DNA of 64,000 bases from JAFLBI01 sp964616465 (GTDB lineage: Bacteria > Bacteroidota > Bacteroidia > Chitinophagales > Chitinophagaceae). The DNA lies in the NCBI GenBank assembly GCA_964616465.1, contig CAZTTO010000003.1:124001-188000 (forward strand), in the 5' to 3' direction. A model generated the notes under the pieces. The model had not been told where the DNA came from. It was given only the letters and a program-made list of their open reading frames with translations, and searched no databases. Positions 59,859 to 64,000 of the stretch are shown here, piece after piece; position 1 is the stretch's first letter; each line of letters starts with the position of its first letter. The position numbers and the translations under genes were made by a program.

Positions 59859-59968
59859 TGAAAAATAAATAGACATTAGTCGCTGATTATGAATGAATTT
59901 ACGCAATGTTTTGACAAGTCGTGCTTTTGTGAAACCAAACTCTTCTTTACTTCAACAAAATACCCTCA

Positions 59969-61057
59969 ATGAGCCTACAAATCTCTGAATTGGACTTGGT
60001 TAGGTTCAGAAAAGCCTTGATGAAGTGGAACAGTAGCGATAATAAGCGCGATTTACCATGGAAAGGAATTGGAAACCCTTACTATATCTGGTTGAGTGAG
60101 GTGATTTTGCAGCAGACTCGCGTAGAACAAGGTTTATCGTATTACCTAAAATTTATTTCGGCTTTTCCAACTATTCATGATTTAGCTTCTGCAAAGGATG
60201 AAGAAGTCTTAAAAATGTGGGAGGGCCTGGGATATTACAATAGATGTAGGAATCTATTAGCCACAGCGCGTTATATAGCTTTTGAATGTAAGTCGGAGTT
60301 TCCATCAACTTTTGAGGGATTATTAGCGCTCAAAGGAATTGGTCCGTACACAGCGGCAGCCATTGGCTCCTTTGCTTTTAACTTGCCTTATGCAGTGGTA
60401 GATGGTAATGTATACAGAGTATTGGCTCGCTATTTTGGAGTTGATTTACCCAGCGATGGGACTGAAGGAAAAAAGTTTTTTCAGGACTTGGCAAATGCAA
60501 CGTTAGACGCAAAAAAGCCAGCTATTTACAACCAAGCTATCATGGATTTTGGAGCAACGGTTTGTAAGCCTCAACTGCCTTTATGCGGTGTTTGTGCTTT
60601 GCAGATGTCTTGTAAAGCTTTCAATGAAGGAAGAGTAGACCAATTGCCTGTTAAACATAAGCGAGTAGAAAGAAAAAAGCGTTATTTCAATTATTTTGTT
60701 TTTAAAGTAGGCGAAGAAATTCTAATTCACCAACGAAATGAAGTAGATATTTGGAAGGATTTATTTGAGTTCTTTTTGCTAGAAACAGCTCAACCCATTC
60801 AGTGGGATGAATGTACCATTTCAGAAGTGCTGAAAAGAAATCTGGGAATTTCAAATTTCGGCCTACTCTCCCAACCTTTCAAAGTGCGTCAGCATTTAAC
60901 CCACAGGACTGTTGAGTCGCAATTTATTCATATTAGAATCAATAAAATTCCAAAGGCGCTAGCACATTTAATTCCGGTTCATAGGAATGAGTTAAACAAG
61001 TATGCCTTCCCCAAAACTATTCAAGACTATTTAGCCGATTTCTTAAAATTGGCATAG
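59969..61057 (+). CDS. mutY: A/G-specific adenine glycosylase
   Basis: Removes adenine mispaired with 8-oxoguanine. The 362-residue protein has the HhH-GPD core with catalytic Glu44 in WLSEVILQQT, hairpin ALKGIGPYTAAAIGSFAF, and catalytic Asp145 in VVDGNVYRVLARYFG. The Fe-S ligands Cys199, Cys206, Cys209 and Cys215 show the C-x6-C-x2-C-x5-C spacing. The C-terminal MutT-like domain (about 230-345), which reads the 8-oxoG, includes FFLLETAQPIQWDE. The length is normal. It is divergent from HU and 66 bases upstream of ssb, the common mutY-ssb-gldE-gldD order in this phylum. Confidence 0.96.
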   Translation: MSLQISELDLVRFRKALMKWNSSDNKRDLPWKGIGNPYYIWLSEVILQQTRVEQGLSYYLKFISAFPTIHDLASAKDEEVLKMWEGLGYYNRCRNLLATARYIAFECKSEFPSTFEGLLALKGIGPYTAAAIGSFAFNLPYAVVDGNVYRVLARYFGVDLPSDGTEGKKFFQDLANATLDAKKPAIYNQAIMDFGATVCKPQLPLCGVCALQMSCKAFNEGRVDQLPVKHKRVERKKRYFNYFVFKVGEEILIHQRNEVDIWKDLFEFFLLETAQPIQWDECTISEVLKRNLGISNFGLLSQPFKVRQHLTHRTVESQFIHIRINKIPKALAHLIPVHRNELNKYAFPKTIQDYLADFLKLA

Positions 61058-61123
61058 AAGGAATCTTTTTATCTAAAAAGGCCGTAATTTTAAGACAGAA
61101 CATAAACGGATAAATCAATTCTT

Positions 61124-61540
61124 ATGAGAGGAGTTAATCGCGTTACCTTAATTGGCAACCTTGGAAAGGACCCGGATGTGCAAACCTTAGAAGGCAATAT
61201 TGCTGTTGCGAAATTTCCATTAGCTACAACTGAAACATACAAAGATCGATCGGGTAAGTTAGTTTCTCAAACAGAATGGCATACAGTTGTGCTATGGAGA
61301 GGCTTGGCTGAGTTGGCTCAGAAGTATTTGCATAAGGGAAGTTTGATTTATGTGGAAGGCAGACTAAGAACCAGAACTTGGGATGATAAAGAGGGGAATA
61401 AAAAATTTGCAACGGAAGTTGTAGGAGATAACCTAATTATGCTAGATAAAAGAAATGATGGGGGATCTCATGGTTCAGATGCTTACGGTGGATTTGATGT
61501 GCCTGAAATGGGCACTGGTCCTGATGAATCGGGCTTTTAA
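61124..61540 (+). CDS. ssb: Single-stranded DNA-binding protein
   Basis: OB-fold protein of 138 residues that coats single-stranded DNA. The N-terminal MRGVNRVTLIGNLGKDPDVQ, SQTEWHTVVLWRGLAELAQK, YVEGRLRTRTW and the metal/DNA-contact end KFATEVVGDNLIML are typical. The C-terminal tip reads GPDESGF and lacks the usual DDDLPF or DDIPF peptide that recruits partner proteins, so partner binding may be weaker. The tail is short. It lies between mutY and gldE. A second ssb elsewhere in the genome is possible. Confidence 0.94.
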   Translation: MRGVNRVTLIGNLGKDPDVQTLEGNIAVAKFPLATTETYKDRSGKLVSQTEWHTVVLWRGLAELAQKYLHKGSLIYVEGRLRTRTWDDKEGNKKFATEVVGDNLIMLDKRNDGGSHGSDAYGGFDVPEMGTGPDESGF

Positions 61541-61593
61541 TTTGCCTGCCTTATTTTTGCACAAGGCTCGCATATTGCTCACTAAAATTTTAG

Positions 61594-62940
61594 ATGTTGG
61601 ACTATCACTCGGTTGAACAATTTTTACAACAAGGATTATTCTATACTGCAGCAATTAATGTACAGGGAACTACTGTACTAATGATTGTATTATTTGTACT
61701 CTTGTTTCTTTCATTTGTTTTATCAGGAGCGGAGGTTGCATTTTTTTCTTTATCGTATAAAGATGTAAATGTATTAAAGACAAAATCTGATCCAGCTTGT
61801 CAGCGTATTGTTGATTTATTAGAAGAGCCCAAGAAACTCTTAGGTTCACTGCTAATAGGGAATAGCTTTGTAAACATTGCTATTATCATCATTAGTAACT
61901 TATTGATAGATGAATTATTCGATTTTGAAAAAATTGATCAGGCTTGGATTGAATTTGTGATTAAAGTATTGGCTGTTTCATTTGTATTGGTATTATTTGG
62001 TGAAGTGATGCCTAAAGTGTTAGCTACTCAAAACAATATTCGTTTTGCCAAAGATTTCTCTTTATTGGTTCAGTCATTTGTTTATGCAACTAGTGGTTTA
62101 AGCAATAGGTTGGTTGCTTTTTCTGATTATGTTGAAAAGCGTCTTGCTAAAACTTCCAATGCTGCTAATAGATTAGCTGAACTTGATCAAGCAATTGACT
62201 TAACAAATGACAATGATGCCTCTGAAAAAGAAAAAAGTATTTTAAAAGGTATAGTGAAGTTTGGAAATATTACTGTTAAGCAAATCATGCGTACACGATT
62301 AGAAGTTGTAGCTATAGATGAACAGATAAATTTTAAGGAGCTTATTACCTCTGTGGAAGAGCATCAGTATAGTAGGGTGCCTGTATATAGAGAAGATATC
62401 GATAATGTAGTGGGAATGATTCACTCAAAAGATCTTCTTCCACACTTAAATGAAGCCGAAAATTTTGATTGGAAACAACTGCTTCGTCCTGCTTATTTTG
62501 TACATGAACAAAAAATGATTGAAGATTTATTACAAGAGTTTCAGCAAAAGCGTATTCACTTTGCTGTTGTGGTAGATGAGTTTGGTGGTACCAGTGGTAT
62601 AGTAACCATGGAGGATATATTAGAGGAAGTTATTGGTGAAATAAAGGATGAATTTGATGAAGAAGAATCGGGTTTCAAAAAATTGGATGATTATAATTAT
62701 ATCATTGAAGGTAGAAACATGATTCATGATGTTTGTCGTTTTATGGGCCTACCTTTAGATACCTTTGATAGTGTTAGAGGTGATAGCGATTCGCTAGGCG
62801 GATTAATTTTTGAATTATCTGGCGACATTCCTTCAGTTTCTCAAGTATTAACTGCAGGTGATTTTGAATTTACAGTGTTAGAATTAGAACGCAACAGGGT
62901 GAAGCGTGTAAAAATTACTATTCAACCCCAATCGGAATGA
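61594..62940 (+). CDS. gldE: Gliding motility-associated protein GldE (CNNM/CorC-type)
   Basis: Membrane protein of 448 residues from the CNNM/CorC family, named GldE when beside gldD. The DUF21 membrane domain (about 1-195) has four hydrophobic segments (LMIVLFVLLFLSFVLSGAEV, SLLIGNSFVNIAIIIISNLL). A CBS pair follows (about 210-340, TRLEVVAIDEQINFKELITS, and GGTSGIVTMEDILEEVIGEI). The CorC/HlyC C-terminal domain is at about 350-440. It overlaps gldD as ATGA, which supports the Gld identity. In flavobacteria gldE is tied to gliding and the type IX secretion apparatus. Related proteins act in divalent-cation transport. Confidence 0.94.
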   Translation: MLDYHSVEQFLQQGLFYTAAINVQGTTVLMIVLFVLLFLSFVLSGAEVAFFSLSYKDVNVLKTKSDPACQRIVDLLEEPKKLLGSLLIGNSFVNIAIIIISNLLIDELFDFEKIDQAWIEFVIKVLAVSFVLVLFGEVMPKVLATQNNIRFAKDFSLLVQSFVYATSGLSNRLVAFSDYVEKRLAKTSNAANRLAELDQAIDLTNDNDASEKEKSILKGIVKFGNITVKQIMRTRLEVVAIDEQINFKELITSVEEHQYSRVPVYREDIDNVVGMIHSKDLLPHLNEAENFDWKQLLRPAYFVHEQKMIEDLLQEFQQKRIHFAVVVDEFGGTSGIVTMEDILEEVIGEIKDEFDEEESGFKKLDDYNYIIEGRNMIHDVCRFMGLPLDTFDSVRGDSDSLGGLIFELSGDIPSVSQVLTAGDFEFTVLELERNRVKRVKITIQPQSE

Positions 62941-63530
62941 ATACAGTCTTGAAGTGGTCTTTATGTTTTGTTTTTGTTTTTTGGGGTTGTCAGGAAGTAT
63001 TTGTTCCTAAACCACGAGGATATTTTAAAATTGACTTTCCCAAAAAAGAGTATCTGGTCTTTGATAGACCAGACTATCCATACTCGTTTGAATATCCAAC
63101 GTATGCTATTGTTGTCAAAGACAGCACTTTTTTTGGGGATCCTACCGAAAATCCATGGTGGATTAATATTGATTTTCCTCAATTCAATGGTAGGATTTAT
63201 GTGAGTTATAAAACTTTATCCAATTCGCAGCAGTTTACAAAAGTGCTTCAAGACGCTTTTAAATTAACCAGTAAACATACAACCAAAGCATATTCAATAG
63301 ATGATTCCTTATTCAGAAATAATCAGGGTGTATCTGGCTTATTTTTCAAAGTAGGTGGGGATGTTGCAACCGCGAATCAATTTTTCTTAACCGATTCAAC
63401 AAAACATTTCTTAAGAGGAGCGTTGTATTTTGATGCTACACCTAATGAAGATTCCCTTTCTGTGGTGAATCGATTTTTGCTGGAAGATATGCGCCATCTA
63501 ATCCAAACTTTTCGCTGGAAGGGGAACTGA
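62937..63530 (+). CDS. gldD: Gliding motility lipoprotein GldD
   Basis: Lipoprotein of 197 residues required for gliding in flavobacteria. The N-terminus MNTVLKWSLCFVFVFWGC has a lipobox ending at Cys18, followed by the family opening VPKPRGYFKIDFPKKEYLVF. Further GldD blocks are WWINIDFPQFNGRIYVSYK, SGLFFKVGGDVATANQFFL and FLRGALYF. The length is normal. The start overlaps the gldE stop as ATGA, so translation is coupled. Its presence suggests a gliding or type IX secretion capacity, though the core gldKLMN genes are not in this window. Confidence 0.95.
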   Translation: MNTVLKWSLCFVFVFWGCQEVFVPKPRGYFKIDFPKKEYLVFDRPDYPYSFEYPTYAIVVKDSTFFGDPTENPWWINIDFPQFNGRIYVSYKTLSNSQQFTKVLQDAFKLTSKHTTKAYSIDDSLFRNNQGVSGLFFKVGGDVATANQFFLTDSTKHFLRGALYFDATPNEDSLSVVNRFLLEDMRHLIQTFRWKGN

Positions 63531-63600
63531 CTCTTCAGAATAGCTTTGCTTTTCTGAAAAATTTGAACCCGCTAGGGTTTCGTTATAAGTAAACATTTAC

Positions 63601-63608
63601 TAAATTTG
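63601..63608 (+). promoter_or_regulatory. Candidate -7 element for the toxin gene
   Basis: TAAATTTG matches TAnnTTTG and lies 10 bases before the first ATG of the toxin gene (63619), or 25 before the next in-frame ATG (63634). A TTTCG near 63578 is a poor match to the upstream element. The short leader is usual for toxin-antitoxin operons. Confidence 0.45.
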
Positions 63609-63618
63609 CAATGGTGAA

Positions 63619-63981
63619 ATGAGGACAAGAATGGGTAATAACTTCGAGATTATATTTTTAAGTGAGGCATTTGAGTTTTTGAAATCTCTCGACCAGAAAC
63701 ATTCGAGTAAGATACTTTATAACATCAGAAAAGCACAACAAAAGCATGACCCGGAATTGTTTAAAAAGCTAACGGATGAGATTTGGGAGTTTAGAATACA
63801 TTATCAAGGTGTACAATATAGGCTTTTAGCATTTTGGGATAAAACGGATCATAGAAACACATTAGTGGTTTCAACCCACGGCTTTGTAAAGAAACAGGGT
63901 AAAGTACCTGCTAATGAAATTCAAAAAGCTGAGCAAAAGCGCAAGAAATATTTTTTCGACAAGCAAAAAAATAGCAAATGA
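63619..63981 (+). CDS. HigB/RelE-family type II toxin (phage Gp49-like)
   Basis: Predicted mRNA interferase toxin of 120 residues. The RelE/HigB-like core is seen in FEIIFLSEAFEFLKSLDQKH, the substrate-contact strand EIWEFRIHYQGVQYRLLAFW (with the Arg pair typical of the Gp49/HigB-like family), and VVSTHGFVKKQGKVPANEIQ, followed by a Lys-rich tail. Its stop overlaps a downstream ATG as ATGA, where the antitoxin gene begins. The toxin-first order is typical of HigBA. The first ATG (63619) is used; 63634 is an alternative. Toxicity is inferred from family. Confidence 0.88.
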   Translation: MRTRMGNNFEIIFLSEAFEFLKSLDQKHSSKILYNIRKAQQKHDPELFKKLTDEIWEFRIHYQGVQYRLLAFWDKTDHRNTLVVSTHGFVKKQGKVPANEIQKAEQKRKKYFFDKQKNSK

Positions 63982-64000
63982 AGACCTATACATTAGAAGA
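63978..64000 (+). CDS. Start of antitoxin gene (cut by window edge)
   Basis: The ATG at 63978 overlaps the toxin stop as ATGA and reads MKTYTLEE up to the window end, about seven complete codons. Position and overlap suggest an XRE-type HigA antitoxin, but no domain can be seen, so the identity rests on context only. Confidence 0.5.

Noticed and set aside
63534..63558. Possible terminator after gldD (TTCAGAA ... TTCTGAA)
   Set aside because: The 7-bp arms are AT-rich, the loop is 11 bases and the following T-run is poor, so the evidence is too weak.
1..64000. tRNA, rRNA, CRISPR, insertion sequence or prophage
   Set aside because: No cloverleaf-like gaps, repeat-spacer arrays, transposases or phage structural genes were found when reading the intergenic regions and frames; the toxin at the edge is the only mobile-type gene.

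Overview
The window reads as ordinary chromosome of a low-GC Bacteroidota, most likely a Chitinophagaceae-type member. The support is: tandem SusC/SusD outer-membrane pairs, the gliding genes gldE and gldD, S46 and prolyl-oligopeptidase-type peptidases, a transketolase made as separate halves, TAnnTTTG-type -7 promoter elements and few Shine-Dalgarno sites. The exact genus is inference. I saw no rRNA, tRNA, CRISPR array, insertion sequence or prophage. The only mobile-type element is a HigB/RelE-like toxin at the right edge, whose partner is cut by the window end.

Layout. 1-8.1 kb (minus strand): a SurA-like chaperone cut by the left edge, an FN3 protein, asnB, a DUF2911 protein, an ACP phosphodiesterase and a prolyl oligopeptidase. 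8.1-12.9 kb (plus): a DASS carboxylate transporter, the C-terminal half of transketolase, a DUF3267 membrane protein and a kinase fused to a RapZ C-terminal domain. 12.9-18.2 kb (minus): a small Cys/Lys-rich secreted peptide, then a tight run recX - lpxR-like - omega-amidase - nagA - cdsA - psd (envelope lipid and amino-sugar genes). 18.2-23.6 kb: a single-domain response regulator, dnaN, an outer-membrane-type protein, a sterol-desaturase-type hydroxylase, kdsB and an MBL hydrolase. 23.6-30.5 kb: a large propeller/beta-barrel protein, an AI-2E family permease and an MMPL/RND exporter.

30.6-41.6 kb is the main accessory-looking block: susC1-susD1, terminator, a 455-base regulatory gap, then susC2-susD2, a small lipoprotein and a secreted unknown. 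It contains no glycanase or sensor, so the substrate cannot be named. 41.6-53.8 kb returns to housekeeping and envelope genes: a TlpA-type thioredoxin, gatB, a double-PDZ protein, alaS, an M23 peptidase, small membrane proteins, mnmD, an AlkA-type glycosylase and a DPP7-type S46 peptidase. 53.9-56.0 kb holds YbjQ followed by an ECF sigma factor, a one-TM protein with three VPxxYF repeats, and a Spy/CpxP-like periplasmic protein, which together look like an envelope-stress module. 56.0-63.5 kb holds a lipoprotein, the RNase G gene, a 31-codon highly basic ribosomal-type microprotein gene, a TPR protein and HU on the minus strand, and mutY-ssb-gldE-gldD on the plus strand.

The most interesting points are the sigma/VPxxYF/Spy-like module, the kinase-RapZ fusion, the propeller-barrel protein with a degraded zinc-peptidase site, the 31-residue microprotein, and paired 20-bp-spaced repeats plus an inverted repeat ahead of susC2. 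I saw no clear defence island or wholly new system.
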